Origin: Heterobilharzia americana
Taxonomy: Eukaryota; Platyhelminthes; Trematoda; Strigeidida; Schistosomatidae
NCBI GenBank assembly: GCA_944470555.2
Contig: OX104134.1
Location: forward strand, 10,767,248-10,831,247
Direction of reading: 5' to 3'
DNA length: 64,000 nt
Made by a program: the position numbers and the translations under genes. The notes under the pieces were generated by a model that saw only the letters and a program-made list of their open reading frames with translations, made no database searches and was not told the origin of the DNA. Below, in pieces: positions 10,640 through 23,059 of this stretch; position 1 is the first letter of the stretch; each line of letters opens with the position of its first letter.

Positions 10640-13600
10640 ATCAAGTGGTGAAGAGTGACATCCGACGGACAAGGTTAACCAAGAACCTCCGACAAAAGTG
10701 CATCTGTCCAATTCACCACACTCTACAACAGGATGCGAGGAACGAGTGCGCAGAAGTGATATCAAAGTAGATAAAAGTGTATGAGAGAAAAAACAACCTG
10801 AAAAATGACCGTTAGTGAAAATTTTTGGAACTCTCAGTCAGTGAACACCTCTGCACTATTGTGACCGATTTTGAGCCATGTTACCAAGGATCTACAACCA
10901 CTGATTCCTATCGTCTCTGAGACCCCAGCCATGTAATCTACGTCGCTCCACACAGCTCAGACCAACAGTAAGGGGCTTCATCGACTGGTGCCTCGTCTTG
11001 TTCTGGCCACTCTGAACCCTCTTCCAACTTAATCCAACTCCGTCTAGTATGGCACATCGAGGTGGTCAATGGTTCGGCATGCACACTACGTATCCAATCC
11101 ATCTCAATCGACTAAGGTTCACAACCTCATCGATTGACTTGCCTCTTTTCCATAGTATCATTCACCGAACCTGATCATTGCTCTCACATGGTGATTCCAC
11201 CAAATGCGAGCAATGTTACGAAGACACATGATTAAAACCTAGTAGTCGCTTCAGGTCTTCTACTTTCAAAAGGGTCATGTGTCACAGCCGCATAACAGGA
11301 CAGAACGGACTGCAACGCTGCATACCATTCTCGCGTAGTCAGTCGGATATCTGGCCAATGGTTACCACCCAGATATGACGCAAGTTGGCAAATACCAAGT
11401 AGACTTTCCGTATCCGAGCTGAAAATTTGTCAGCAAGTAGCCCATCAGGGCTGATACAACTGCAAGTAAGTGAAGTGGTCGACCCATTCCACTACTTCAC
11501 TTCCTACCATTAAACTGAGATTACTTGCAGCAGACAAGTCGTGGAGCATCATCTTACATTTAACAGATGCCAGCGAGACACATGTCAAATATAGTCATAA
11601 TTATACTCAACGCGTCCAGAAGACCGTGCACTTTGTCAGCTTTTTCACACAGCGAGACATCATCTGCATGCTCCAACTCGGCAAGAAGACCTCCAGAGTA
11701 GATCAACCTCTATGAAGTCAGACGTACCTTAGTTTATGTCCATTAGTACGTCTATGACGAAGCTAAATAGAAACGGTGATAGTGGATATCCCTGGCGAAC
11801 ACCACTAGTTGTCTTCAATTCTGATGAAAACTCGAGTAGGGAGCTTTGATTAGCGTTACTTATTTGATACATACTTCCTTCACACCTAGACACTGCCACA
11901 ACACCATACTGTCGACTGAGTCAAATGCCACCTTCAGATTAACAAATATGGCAGGCGTCGACCACTGACCGGTAGGTATGCCTGTGTTTCAGAACCTGTC
12001 GAAGGGTGAAAATATGATCAATGCACCCTCGAGCAACAATTAGGCGTCAAATAACTGTGAACCCCCAACTCTCTTGGAATACATTTTAATCAAAATGATT
12101 GACAGAAAGAATTCTGTTCATAGACTGGAGTGACCAGTGAAGTAAACTAGTCAGGCGGCACTACCTATTGCCTCCCTTAATCTACTCAGTAACACCCCAC
12201 TTTCATCCGTGAAAACTTCAAATGCCAAACCATCAAGTGCTTCGTATTGTCTTGGGTTTCAAATGGCTTGTTAATTATCCTTCACTTGTTTCCAGTTTAC
12301 CTAATAAACCTAAATAGTCGCCGAGTACCTGTTGCTGATGTATTCTCCACCCTTCCCGATTCAACCACCCACCACTACCAGAGGTCCTTGTAAAGAATCT
12401 TGGTCAATTCACGTTTGAGCTGTTTTCGCCTCCACATCATTGTCAAGAAGAGCCTAAATGAATCTTGCATTAATTATTTTGGATGAGGTTGCGGAATTCT
12501 ACAGTCTATTGCTAACCTGTGAATGCAGTTTACCATCTGTCTCTATTCCTGTTTCTCTAGCAGAATTAATATCACACAGTTTCCGTGGGATGATGATTGG
12601 TATCACTTTTAGATAAATGCTTGGCCATTTCCTCCATAAATACGCACTTTGCTTCCTCATCTTCCATCGAGCACATACGGGCCTCACCACCTGTGACCAG
12701 TAAGGCGCAGGCATACACGAGTCCGTACCAACGCGTGATTGGAGTCAGAACAGATACTCCAGAAAGAGCGGCAATCCTCCACCGATTGCTTGGAGCAATA
12801 TGATTGATCTGTCCGTCATCAGTTTGATGTCGGTGGACGCCATATGAAACAGTTTCTTTATGCCTAAAGTTCGTGCTGACCGGAAACAAGTGACTGTCAC
12901 AACGAATTTGTATCACACGATCACCATTGTTGGTTCGTTAGCATAGGATTCCGTAGATACTCCCAAGATGCCTTTCCAATTGGCTCAGCTTCCTTACTTA
13001 AGCGTTCGAGTCACCTGCTATTATGACCATATCTGAAAGTTTCGCTTTCTGCAGCAAAATCGGTAGCTCCTGACAGGAGTCATCATTCGCACCATCTGAA
13101 CTACAGTCAGAGTTTGCGTAGGCAGAGATCGCCAATAGGCGTCGGCTAGTCCCACGATCCTTCCTAGTTCTTGCACATCCATTCAATAGGACAGCACACA
13201 CACCTCTGTTGACTGAAATCCAGTCAGAGTCCACTTCCTGCTCTACAACTCAATACTATGCCTACACTAACGAGTCCACGAGAACTAATCATTAGGTATC
13301 TGGATACTTGTAAAGTGAATTCAGGTTCCCCACAATAACCAGGTGAGGTCAATGTAACAACTACCCTCAGGTTCTGTAGACCTGTCTCAGAAACCTAGCA
13401 TGAACCCATGCCTAGAGATCCCAGAACTCTGGCGAGAGATGCCTGTTGTCCAATTTGGCATAGAGTTCGGACGTTGTAAGCTCCAACGTGAAATCGATGG
13501 CGGGGCCTTAGGAGACTGGGAATAAGGTTCCTACCACTTTGATCGTTGGCAATAGGCGTAGAGTGAAGGATGAGGAAGTTGTGAGAGGCTCAATACTTGT

Positions 13601-13900
13601 ATCAGGAAGTGAAGGTGAAAGCTGGTGCAATGCTGTGCAGGGTAACTTATGTCCTATTGCGTCTTGTGTACTACTGGAAGCGTGCGGGTGATTGACACTT
13701 CCCGGTTGCGCATACCATGGAGGTGCATGAAAGGGAAAATGATTTGTGTGATCGCAGAGTCCATGGGACACCTACCTGAGTCTTGTCACGAACCTTTTTT
13801 AGGATTGTTGTTTTGATATTTGGTTGTTCAAACGCCGGATAGAAAACTCCATACCGCCAACACCGAAAAACCACAGGGCAATCGCATGAAATCATTCTTG
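10640..13900 (-). mobile_element. RTE-clade LINE, near full length but decayed
   Basis: Minus-strand non-LTR element. From right to left it holds: a 5' part with Ser/Pro-rich coding (13771-13508, 'PSLPDTSIEPLTTSSSFTLR'); an APE-type endonuclease (13234-12998, 'RLLAISAYANSDCSSDGAND' and 'KLSDMVIIAGDSNA', equivalent to the GDxNA motif); the endonuclease C-terminal part (12916-12499); an RT region broken by many stops (about 12320-11460); and the C-terminal/3' part (to about 10640), where the reversed strand still shows the GGQT.TW and MKSLT-like blocks. Similar 3' parts recur at 19090, 20450, 33300, 36412, 41582, 49200 and 60240. The clade is judged from motif order. Confidence 0.75.
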
Positions 13901-15169
13901 AACGTTTTAGTAGATTGGACTTGTATTTATAATATACGTAGAAGATTGTACTTAATATGCTTCTTCCAGATTAGTATGTCAACAATGGTAGAATAATCGG
14001 TGATTTTATTTATAAGAGCTTAATTTTCCTCTGAGTTTTCTGTACTTAAGATGTTGCTATATTCAGACTGACGTTTAATCTTTTAATTATTTTTCTGATC
14101 CACAAGATTGTTCAGGCTGTAATTTCATTTAAGTAGGCCTTCATCGCAAAACCAATAAAAAGGAGAGAAATTGTTTAGAAAACTGTTTATCTACATGTTA
14201 TTCAGTCAAATCAGGTTCAGGAGGGTGCACTTACGACTCCCGAAGATAACTCTTAAACCTTTATCAAAACATTTTTGTGCATAAAATCAGATTTAAAGTG
14301 TACTGGTGCAATAAAACATCAGTTAGCATCCAAGCTGAGAATAATTTTTGTAATGTTAGAATGAAAGTGTTATCTAAAGTAACTCTCATTCATAATTTAA
14401 GCAAAGGAATACATTGTATTTCGTTGCATCCTCTTCAGATGCTTACATATTATGAATGGTCATATTCTATGAATACGAGCAATGAATTCTACTCGAAACC
14501 TCATGCAGTAAATTATACTGTCACTGTATGCTATATCAAATAAACAATCTGGCATGGAAGAATACTACATAATTTAAAATCTGTAACCAATAGGACTGTA
14601 GACTTAAAATAAAGCGATCACTTATTGGGAATGCTACATATGAAGTTGGAATGATAATTCTAGAATCAGAGTGATAACCACTCACAAAAGTGAGCAAATG
14701 GATAGGCATGAACATAAAACAAAACAGCAGTGAAGTGGAATTAAATAGAAATAAACAAACTGTACTCATTGCTGAGACAGAAAAAAAGTGGGCAGGGAGT
14801 ATAGGCCGGTTGTAGGTTGACTACTGAATCTCTGAATGCGAAAATCAGATTTTAACTTTCTAATAAAGGTAGCTTTTGCGAATGGAAGCACGATCGAATT
14901 AAACTGGTTAAGGATTCTGAAAACTTTTTGATGTTAGCTTTATATCCCTATATCAAGCAAGTTATGAGTGAATAAGTCCTCTGAAATGTATTTTTCTCGT
15001 AATATGTTCAGGAAGATAAGTGACTGCCCGTCTCCCAGTCCTGCCTATGTGATTACTTCGCAGTTAATAGTGAACTGATAAACTCAGGCTGAGGTGATAT
15101 GAGATCCATTTTCGAATGCAAGTGGAATAATTTCACTACAGAAAATGTGTTTCTTAATATGAGTCTAAA
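13901..15169. other. No recognisable gene
   Basis: AT-rich sequence. The open frames at 14277-14543 (+) and 14536-14769 (-) show no domain and no supporting splice sites. I see nothing else. Confidence 0.3.
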
Positions 15170-15420
15170 TCGTTGATTACAATTTTTCGTTATCCCCTTC
15201 AAATGCTTAGCAGATAAACACTGCTATCTTCTTTGGTTTAATTGCTGGACATTTATGGAAAATTTCAATTCCATACTTTCGAATAGACTTCTCAGGATAA
15301 CCATTTTCCTGAAGCCAATTCTGTATGAAAGCATATTCTTCACGTTTCTCTGCTGAACAGAGTTTCCTAGACGTATGGTACACTGTTGTGACCAATCCTT
15401 ATTTAGCATTCTACAGCAAG
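15170..15420 (-). mobile_element. Possible Penelope-like element scrap
   Basis: The minus-strand frame from about 15390 reads 'EYAFIQNWLQENGYPEKSIR' and later 'KPKKIAVFIC', with 'EGDNE' in the continuing frame after a stop. An xNGYPxxxI block followed by an LPFxGD-like block is typical of the linker between RT and GIY-YIG in Penelope-like elements. The fragment is short and has no catalytic motif, so the call is tentative. Confidence 0.45.
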
Positions 15421-15769
15421 AGCTATGTTAACTATATCTGCAACACGTTCCTTCATTTCTTCGCACGACAGAAAGTCAGAAGATTGTAACTTCCGGTTTA
15501 TTTATAGATTTAATGTTTGAGTAAGTTCCGTTAAATGTTTTGAGCAGACTTTTAACTTGATTCGGAGTTTTACACATGAAATTTTGTTTCATGGATTGTC
15601 GTGGTTAGTTTTTGTTCTTTCTAATTTTTCACTAAATGTTGGCGAGAATTGATTCCATAGCTTTGATCTACGATTGTGTATTTTTGGTGCAAAACATCAG
15701 TAATCAGAAGACTAGATTCAGTTTTCATAAGCAACTTCGATTTTCTTCAATTTGGAGGTTTGTGGGGAT

Positions 15770-15830
15770 TTATTGACTTCAGGTTGGTATTCATCATGGA
15801 CTGTTCTCATGTTCGACTTGGTTGGCCCCA
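15770..15830 (-). repeat. SINE tail-like segment
   Basis: It contains CAGGTTGGTATTCATCATGG, the complement of the tail seen in the SINE at 15945-16105. The same 17-20 base block recurs at 23975, 26650 and 35925. Confidence 0.5.
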
Positions 15831-15944
15831 CTAGTCATAACTTCTCACCAGAACTTTGGTAATCACCTTTCGAAGCTAGTAACCAGTGAGGACTAGATTA
15901 ATTCAATTTGAAGGTTTGTGGGGGTTTACTAATTTCATGTTGGT

Positions 15945-16105
15945 AGCGTGCTGGTTGTGGATCTGAAGGTCCTGGATTCGATCCCTGTTGGGTCATGAGT
16001 GTGCACTGCCGGTTCCATACTAGGACAAAACAGCTGTCCAGTGCTCCTAAGTTTCCAATGTTCCTCCAGCTAATGTCATTCCCTGATGAATACCAACCTG
16101 AAAAC
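15945..16105 (+). repeat. tRNA-derived SINE (family 1)
   Basis: A tRNA-like head holds an A-box-like GGTAGCGTGCTGG and a B-box-like GGATTCGATCCC. A body follows with ACTAGGACAAAACAGCTGTC. It ends in GATGAATACCAACCTGAA. An inverted copy lies at 35915-36100, and tail fragments occur at 15770, 23975 and 26650. The head is too diverged to fold as a functional tRNA. Confidence 0.65.
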
Positions 16106-16241
16106 CTTGATTTGCTGAGAAAAAGAGGTTGTGTTAAGATAGTCGGTTTTCAAGATAGTGGTTTTTCACGTATTTTAAATGATGGTACTTTCCGCACTCA
16201 TTTTACAGTGGTGCGCACATGCGCAGTATTTTCGTCACTTG

Positions 16242-19200
16242 ATGGAAACTGCTTTATGTTGATCATTCGTTTTCGTTCAGTTCGTATCACTATCCCAGTT
16301 GTTAACTAACAATATTTTTATTATCATTTTGTGTATTTTATAGTGCCGTCCGCTTCACAACTTCTTTCCTCCGAAGACATTAAATCCAATGGTGTACCTG
16401 AATCTTTATCGAAACGTCTCAGCATGTTTGCTCTCAACCCACTTTCATTACCGATAGAGGTGATATCTCCTTTCCAAAAGATCATGGATGATTTCAGACA
16501 ATCGTGTTTAAGTAGATTCCCACTTTAAGTTGTTTCAAGTCAGTTCTCTGCAACAGTCTGCCACTGGAAATTGTATCTGCTGTGGAACCTCCCATACCCA
16601 CGTCTGAAACCGATTGTAGCCAAGCAAAAAGACGATGTATTAAAAAATCCTCAAATAAAACTCAGTCAGAAAAGCATCGTACGATAAGGGAAAAAATTAT
16701 GTAAGTCAGTGATTTCATAGTGATTCGGCTTTTTTTTACAAACATGTAAAATTGCTTTCATCAACTGTGAAAACCAATCTAACTTGACTTATTCTTATTT
16801 ATTTCACCTCTCGTTGTAATGACAAAAGTTTGAAATCCTGTCATGTAATACCATATTACCTTGTCTCGAAATGTTTGAAACTGCTTCTGACTGTATCTTC
16901 ACATTGGTCATGTAGGGGGGGGGGAGGGGGGGTATATTTCACATAGATTATTTCGCTATTTTATAAGAAAGTCATAAATAAATTAGTGACTGCTTGAAGA
17001 TAATATTCCTAGTATAAAGTCCAACACAACATTAATTAACTGAATGATAACCCATCTTTTTAAGCGTAAACCGAATTTGCTGAACTCCAGAAACGTAGAA
17101 AAAACAGATTTAATTTCCCTTCAGATGAACTACTGGTACTGAAATAAGTTAACTTACGGACACTACTTGTCAATTCAGCATATGTAAGCTGTGTTAGATA
17201 TTAACCGTCTCACGTGATTTTGTTTGGCATACCTTTCTTTATGAAAGGTCCGTGGCTTTATAGGTCTAGGAGGTTGACTTTCAACCGGTGGGTTGTGGTT
17301 TCGAACTCCGCTACACCTCCCGGGCTTTTGGCAGCCAGGTAGAATCACCGACCTTACCACATTTGATGTGGCTTTCACTGTCAACTGCATGACATGGTTG
17401 CTGAGCTACGTTTTAGATTTTTACTTTTCTCTCTCTCTCTCTCTGTATACATATGTAGTATAACAAAGTAAATAAATGTTTTAGGAATATGTACTACAAG
17501 ATGGGGATGTAACAAAAGTACGCATTTCATGCAAGCAGATGCAAAAGCTGATAACGATGAAAAAATAGTACATTTTCTTTTACAAAACTATTGAAAAGCT
17601 TTTTTGATTACATTGAGGTTAATCTTCCATCAATCGAACGACGTTATCAGTAAAGGTTGTCAAAGTGATGCCTGGTAATTTAAATGATGCTCGTCGATGT
17701 CGAAAATCAAATTATAATACCGACCAACATTCAGTTAGAAATTTACGAAATTTCTACGTGATTGACTTGTGCAAATACCAAATTCATTGTTGGAGTCAAG
17801 TAGTTAGGACCGATTTATTTTTCGAATTCTGCAGTTTCTCAGCGAGATGTACTTAGTTCTATGATAATCTGTATTTTCCCTCGTTTACAATTAGATTAGT
17901 TATTTACTTCTTTGGATTACTTAATCACAGAACTTACCGTCTGACAAGCGTTTTAATCCCCTAAAGGGTTACCGCACACAAATTTTAGTCGTTCGACCTG
18001 ACGTATCATTATTTCTTGAAATGTTTTTGTTCCTGTCTAGATCTATGAAGGATTCTTTGAGTGTTGATGCTTCTACATACAAAAAAGATAACCAGGTGCA
18101 GAGTGATAAGGGAACTAGTTCCGGAATTCAATTAACGGTAAGTTTTTTTGCTCGTTGTATGCTAATGTCACATTCCATTTAGAATATAGACTCTGGATTG
18201 CTCAATCCTGACAGCTTTTAATAATCTAGGAGAATGTTTTGGTGCTTCTTGTATTCTTTTGCTATGTTGTTTCACCGCTGGATCTGCGTGTATATACAGT
18301 GTAACTAAACACCCACCTTGAAATTTACATATATATGTGATGAAGATGACAACCATATGACGCTCTCCAAGCCTTGACGTATGATAACATAACTAGATGG
18401 CTACATTAGCAATTAACGTCGTAGAAGAAGTTGGTGAATTCGCTCAAAAATACATTATTCCAACTGCTACAAGCATTCTAAAACCTGTGTATGAAGTACT
18501 TTAAATAACACAACTGCAACAGTAAACTTGCGACCATACCCGACTGCTTTTATGGTTAGAATATTTATTCTTTAAAATCTCCGTTAAACAACTTTGACTA
18601 AGAGCAGCTATTTCTGTAGAATAACTATTTTCACTGTAGTAGAGGTCATAGGCGTTTTTCTCAGACTGAAAGGCTGGTGTTGAAAAAGAAGCATGCATTT
18701 CCTAATTGGTTGTTAGGGAAAAGGCACCACAGACTTGACCCTGCTAAAAAACTTCATAAAAAACCGTATATATTGACTAACTTGAAGCAGGCATTGTGAT
18801 CATACTGTCAACCAGTACAGCCGGTCACTACTACTACTAACACTCTTAGGGAGGGCAGTCAAATATTTCACTTACATACAGCCCAATGGAATATGATCCG
18901 GTCTGATAGCACTCGTTTAAAATTGTAAGTTGGAAAGTTATTTTTTAATTTTTAAATGAAATATGTTTAGTTCAGACACGCATTCAGTTACAGACTTTTT
19001 GAAACGTTTCACTACCTTTTTAGACGTACTAGATTTCACGATAGTTGAATGATGAATCCTTTTGTCTGAAACCGAATACATCGTTTCAGTCAGTCAGTTT
19101 TGAAATGTGACATGGCGTTACTCTATAACGACCCGATTTCCCACGCTTCATGCCAGCACATCAAGGCAGAAGGCCCTAAGATGACAGGGAAGTAAGAAAT

Positions 19201-22182
19201 TAATCAAAAGTTGCAGAAAGTTATGAAAAGCGAAAAAGGAGGAATGTAATAATCACATTTGGTATGCCGATTAAAATGAAGATAATGCGTAGATATACCT
19301 CCACTATTATGAATTGGTTCTGATCCATATCACCTAGTTTCCAATCGCAGGTTTGTGTGGCCACGCAAACACCTACTGGAAAGCCTGCATTTCCTTGCGC
19401 AATTTATAGACTAGACGAACTGATGCCATGTTTTAGTCTAACCTCTTCTCAGGTCTTCCCAACCAGAACCTGCTCCACCTAACATTGTGCGATGGAGTAG
19501 ACGGCAACTAGCCATTCATAACATATGTCCCAACCACAAACCCATCAACTGACTTTCCTCCTGCCTAAAATGATACGCCTGTTTTGCATTACTAACGTGG
19601 TCGTTCCGTGACAAGCCACACTGTTGTCGAAAGGTTGAAGCTCCCTCATGTCCTCCACCTTTAATAACCATGATTCACAGCAGCACAGAACAGAATTGCA
19701 GGGCATCAACACAAGTAACTTTAACCACGAGCTGTCCAGATAGTTTTATAACCTCAGCTGAATACTAGGGTTCAATATTACATTTACAGATGAGAATCTG
19801 CATCAGGGTATCTATAACTAAGCAATCGTGTGCACGTTTGTGAGTTAGATGATGAGTAACATTAATAGTCTGAGAGCTGACGGCGTTGCGTGGTAGCCAA
19901 ACCCTCGGTAAGTGAAGGGGTGTTCAAACCTGTGAACCACTGGTTACCTCTTTGTAATCTCTCTTTACGCACCCAATGAATGTAGTTTGAGCCAGGTGAA
20001 AGATGAGTTTTACGGAATGTCTGGTGTACTGCTAAAACCTAGATGAACAAATGTGATCGAACAAGTAACATGACTAAGTCAGCTAGCAATAAACAAAAGT
20101 TGTACTTACGCAGTACCGACCAAACGCAACGATAATAGCTATCGGTTGAAATATTGGTGCTCAAATAATAACTTGCTTGTATCCCGTATCAACTTCAGAC
20201 AAACAGTACACTTAAGTAGTGAATAGTCCCAACTAAACGACAGACTGCACCCTCATCAGTTACCATTGAAGCATCTGTACAGGATTCGCTCTCCTTCTGG
20301 ACTGCGACGGAAAAATGAGGAACGTCGGTATAAGCAGCCTTGTATGCAGTAAATGGGCACCGACATACGTCAACAGAGATAATGGTGACCTCAGTTTGAA
20401 GTTAAAGAAACGAAAAGAATCAGTCCAACAAATTTTAGGATATGATCGTGTTATTCAGTAAGTCAGTCAAAAACTATGAACTTGGCAATGATGCGTAGTG
20501 ACCTCATTCGCCACAACTCATAGCAATATTAATTCAGCACACCAAGCAACAATCCACAAAGGTGATAAAGAAAGTTAAGAAATATAGATCAAGGAGGAGT
20601 GTTTAGGATGACGACTAAGTGTGAATATATCTGTGTCGTAGTAATCGGTTTTGAGCCATGTCATCTAGTCCCCGACCACTGGTTTCTGTTGTCACGCTGA
20701 CGACAACTGGCAAGCCAACATTCCCTACACTTTTCAGATTAACAGTCAGGGAGTTCACGATTTAGTCTAGTTGCATCTCAACTACTTCAGCCAGCAGTAA
20801 GGAAAATAGTCAGTGTGCACAATATATTTCCCAATCATCTTAGTCGATGAAGGTTCACAAACCCATTAACTGACTTTTCTCTTACCTAAAAAACTAAGTT
20901 TTAGTTCTACATTACTGATGTGGTGGTTCTACGACAAACGCAATCGAAAACTTGAAGCTTCCTTATGTCCTTGACCATGATTCACAGCAGTATCCCAGCA
21001 TAGAACATATTTGGGAGGCGCCGAAATTGACACTAGTTGGGGAAGCTTAAGCGAGCTTTTCTTCTCCGTCCAAGTACCGTCGATCAGACGTTCTAGGTAG
21101 GTGAAGTGGTCAAGCAGGTTGATAACTTCACTCCCTTTTCTGATAGACAATGAATCAATGTGAACCACCCATGTAGCGACAGTTGACATCTACTTAGTGA
21201 GATGCTTTCAGGCATTCTCACATTGCTACTTAATGTGTTCAGAAGACTTTTCATCTTGTCAGCGTCTTCACCTGAAAGGACTTTCATGTACGTATTGTTT
21301 CCACTACAGAAAGAAGTGCTTCTTTGCGGGCCAACTTTTTCTAACCTCTTCTTGCCATAGAAGTGGCAGTATCTGCATGGCATTGCTGTTATCCGCCAGA
21401 AACACCTTACTACTGTCACATCCCATCCAGCCAGAATAGAACTTTGCGCTCGTCCTCTTACTGTGGCATAGTAATTTACCCTACAGCGGTAAGTGGTTAT
21501 GCCGTCCCCCTATCCAACACTTTTCTGGTATGGTAGGATATCAGGTTCAGCTCTTCGGGTCATTGTGGTATGTTAGTTCGACCACCTTGCCATGGTAGCA
21601 GCTGCCTGCCGAAAATCATGTTATTCACCGTGAAAAAGTCCGTTTAGTAGGCTGTTGGTGGTTTAATGTTGATATCGGAAAGTGAAGGCAAAGGAGGGTA
21701 TGAAGGCGTGGTTAGTTGAGATTTGTGTTGTGGGTAGTTAATGATTCTCGGATGCTCTTATCTTGTAAGTAGTTTCCGCAAGATATCACAGAAAAAGGAT
21801 TAGTTTTGTGTGAGCGCAAGGGACATCTGCTTGAGGGCCACCACACAGTCTTTGAAATTTCGAGACTGTTTTGAATCGATCTAGACGACACATCCCACTG
21901 GGACCAGGTAGACCGCAGCGTAATGGTAGAGCGTCGTTTTCGGAGCTGCCTTTTTTAAACCCCGTTCGTACAGCAAAAGCAACATCGCCAAATGAAACCA
22001 GGAGTTGGAATTTATTTTCATTTCTAATTCGCTTTTAAAAGTGTACCAACATCGCCTCTAATGTACTTTTGTTATTTATCCCATTTTAGTCTCGCAATTT
22101 CGTAAAGTGGTGTCCTGGAACCCATTTTATTCGTGTATCAGATCCAGAGGAGGATGCATCGGTCAAAATGTTTTTAAATAAA
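16242..22182 (+). CDS. Unrecognised multi-exon gene (chain of phase-consistent exons)
   Basis: Six plus-strand exons join without a frame break: 16242-16257, 16344-16511, 16544-16700, 17599-17649, 18041-18137 and 22090-22182. The proposed start ATG (16242) follows a CpG-containing GTGCGCACATGCGCAG stretch; its donor (TTTAT|GTTGAT) is weak, so the start is uncertain. The product so far is about 194 residues, hydrophilic and partly basic ('CSQAKRRCIKKSSNKTQSEK'), which hints at a nuclear protein but does not prove it. No domain is recognised. The last exon ends in a donor (AAATAAA|GTAAGG), so the gene must continue to the right, where it lies antisense to MARCH6. Candidate next exons are 23496 and 29158. 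RTE and SINE copies fill its introns. Confidence 0.5.
16344..16511 (+). CDS. Unknown gene, exon 2
   Basis: The acceptor is TATTTTATAG|TGCC. The reading includes 'SKRLSMFALNPLSLPIEVIS' and ends 'DDFRQSCL'. The frame would hit a TAA at 16527 unless the 32-base intron 16512-16543 is removed. Confidence 0.5.
16544..16700 (+). CDS. Unknown gene, exon 3
   Basis: It follows a proposed 32-base intron and ends at a strong donor (AAATTAT|GTAAGTC). It reads 'NSLPLEIVSAVEPPIPTSET', then a Lys/Arg/Ser-rich segment. It leaves phase 2, which the next exon completes. Confidence 0.5.
16915..16932. repeat. Poly-G tract
   Basis: A run of 17 G residues broken by a single A, in an intron of the unknown plus-strand gene. 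Such runs are prone to consensus errors. Confidence 0.95.
17255..17410 (+). repeat. tRNA-derived SINE (family 2)
   Basis: It has 'TTGACTTTCAACCGGTGGGTT' and a B-box-like GGTTTCGAACTCCGCT, then 'GCAGCCAGGTAGAATCACC' and a 'GATGTGGCTTTCACTGTCAACTGCATGACATGGTTGCTGAG'-type end. Related copies lie at 33925-34045, 59640-59795 and 62020-62170. Confidence 0.6.
17427..17445. repeat. (CT)n microsatellite
   Basis: About nine CT units directly after the SINE at 17255-17410. Confidence 0.9.
17599..17649 (+). CDS. Unknown gene, exon 4 (short)
   Basis: Fifty-one bases reading 'FFDYIEVNLPSIERRY', between TATTGAAAAG| and TATCA|GTAAAGG. The acceptor is not strong, but entry and exit phases both fit their neighbours. 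Confidence 0.4.
18041..18137 (+). CDS. Unknown gene, exon 5
   Basis: Strong acceptor (TTCCTGTCTAG|A) and donor (TTAACG|GTAAGT). The hydrophilic reading includes 'DSLSVDASTYKKDNQVQSDK'. The phases match exons 4 and 6. Confidence 0.55.
18138..19089. other. Intron sequence, nothing recognised
   Basis: AT-rich. The open frames at 18168-18698 (-) have no recognisable content and no matching splice sites. Confidence 0.3.
19090..19760 (-). mobile_element. RTE LINE 3' fragment
   Basis: The minus-strand 3' part of an RTE element resembles 20450-20960. Shared blocks are GACCCGATTTCCCACGCTTC-type UTR sequence, 'GGTTCTGATCCATATCACCTAG' against 'GGTTTTGAGCCATGTCATCTAG', and the ACCCATCAACTGACTTTCCTC block. 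It is heavily decayed, with no usable frame. Confidence 0.6.
19740..20100 (+). mobile_element. RTE 5'/endonuclease-region fragment
   Basis: It aligns with 62770-63060: 'CAGCTGAATACTAGGGTTCA', 'GTGAACCACTGGTTACCTCT' and 'TTACGCACCCAATGAATG' have direct counterparts there. At 62770 the sequence leads into a recognisable endonuclease segment; here the reading decays before that point. It lies between two minus-strand RTE fragments. Confidence 0.55.
20450..21780 (-). mobile_element. RTE LINE fragment, minus strand
   Basis: Two overlapping frames on the minus strand keep pieces of the RTE RT. In 21419-21093 'VLSGEDADKMKSLLNTLSSN' is the segment after the catalytic motif. In 21189-20929 'VINLLDHFTYLERLIDGTWT' is the FTYLGS-type block. 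The 3' part follows down to about 20450. From 21480 to 21780 there is 5'-UTR-like sequence resembling 51640-51870. The middle of the element (endonuclease and most RT) is missing, so this is an internally deleted or composite copy. Confidence 0.65.
22090..22182 (+). CDS. Unknown gene, exon 6
   Basis: Exactly 31 codons (phase 0 to 0) between CCCATTTTAG| and AAATAAA|GTAAGG. It reads 'SRNFVKWCPGTHFIRVSDPE' and ends 'ASVKMFLNK'. Its donor shows that the transcript continues rightwards into the region antisense to MARCH6. Confidence 0.6.
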
Positions 22183-22708
22183 GTAAGGAACTCCTAGATA
22201 ATCTTTTTAACAGTGCGCCTTTGCAGCTTTTGTGAAACTCAAAAGCAATTATCTGGTAAACTTTAAGGTGGGAAAAATAGGCATTGTAACCAGTAATGTA
22301 TGGTTAATTTAATCGGATGCAAAGTATATTGAACTACACTTGTTCCAAGTTCATGGTGTTGCTCCATAGCATTCAGATATTGCAGGTAACTGCTTCATTA
22401 GTGCTTTATCACAGGACCACTGTGGAAACATATTAGAATGTATCCAATTTGTATGAAGTTATTAAACTTTGAAAATGTCTTCTACATCAATCGGCTCATG
22501 AAAATATTGTCAGATAAGCATTCATATCCAATTTCTGGTTAACCATATTTATTTTGTCTGAATGCTTCGTAATTGTTTGAAGCTTAAATGTTGAACAACT
22601 GCTAATCTTAGTCACATTCCACTGAAACGTACTAGATGCATGTGTAGTCAGTATGATTTTGTTGATTCATATGACTATTTCTAAAACGATGTTTCATCTG
22701 TTCCATGG

Positions 22709-22719
22709 TTTATTTTATT
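22709..22719 (-). terminator. Candidate MARCH6 polyadenylation signal
   Basis: TTTATTTTATT on the plus strand gives two overlapping AATAAA hexamers on the minus strand, about 340 bases past the MARCH6 stop codon. This would be a reasonable 3' UTR length. Other TTTATT hits near 22547 and 22010 are alternatives. Confidence 0.4.
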
Positions 22720-23059
22720 ATACTTCAGCGTTATAAGGTCAAAATCGTGAAGAAGGAAAAAATTGATCAAACGATTTAAGAAAAGAACCAACCAATAATT
22801 TACAGATGTTTTAATTTTAAATACAGAATAAATCGTCGTTTAAAGTTTTGTGTACTTTCTTGATTTATGCGGGAAAAATATACTGACAGTGAAATTCTGT
22901 AAGTTGCTAACAACTTGTAATATAGTCCCACTATCAGAAATACAATGATTCATAAAGTGCTCTTCAGTTGCACATAAACGTTGACTACTTCAAAACTCAC
23001 TGCTTTCTGAGTCACAAGGAAAGTTAGTGGAGATGCAAAATGAGTTTTTAATTGTGTGT

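Noticed and set aside
14277..14543. Small protein-coding gene
   Set aside because: No motif, no splice context and AT-rich chance-like composition.
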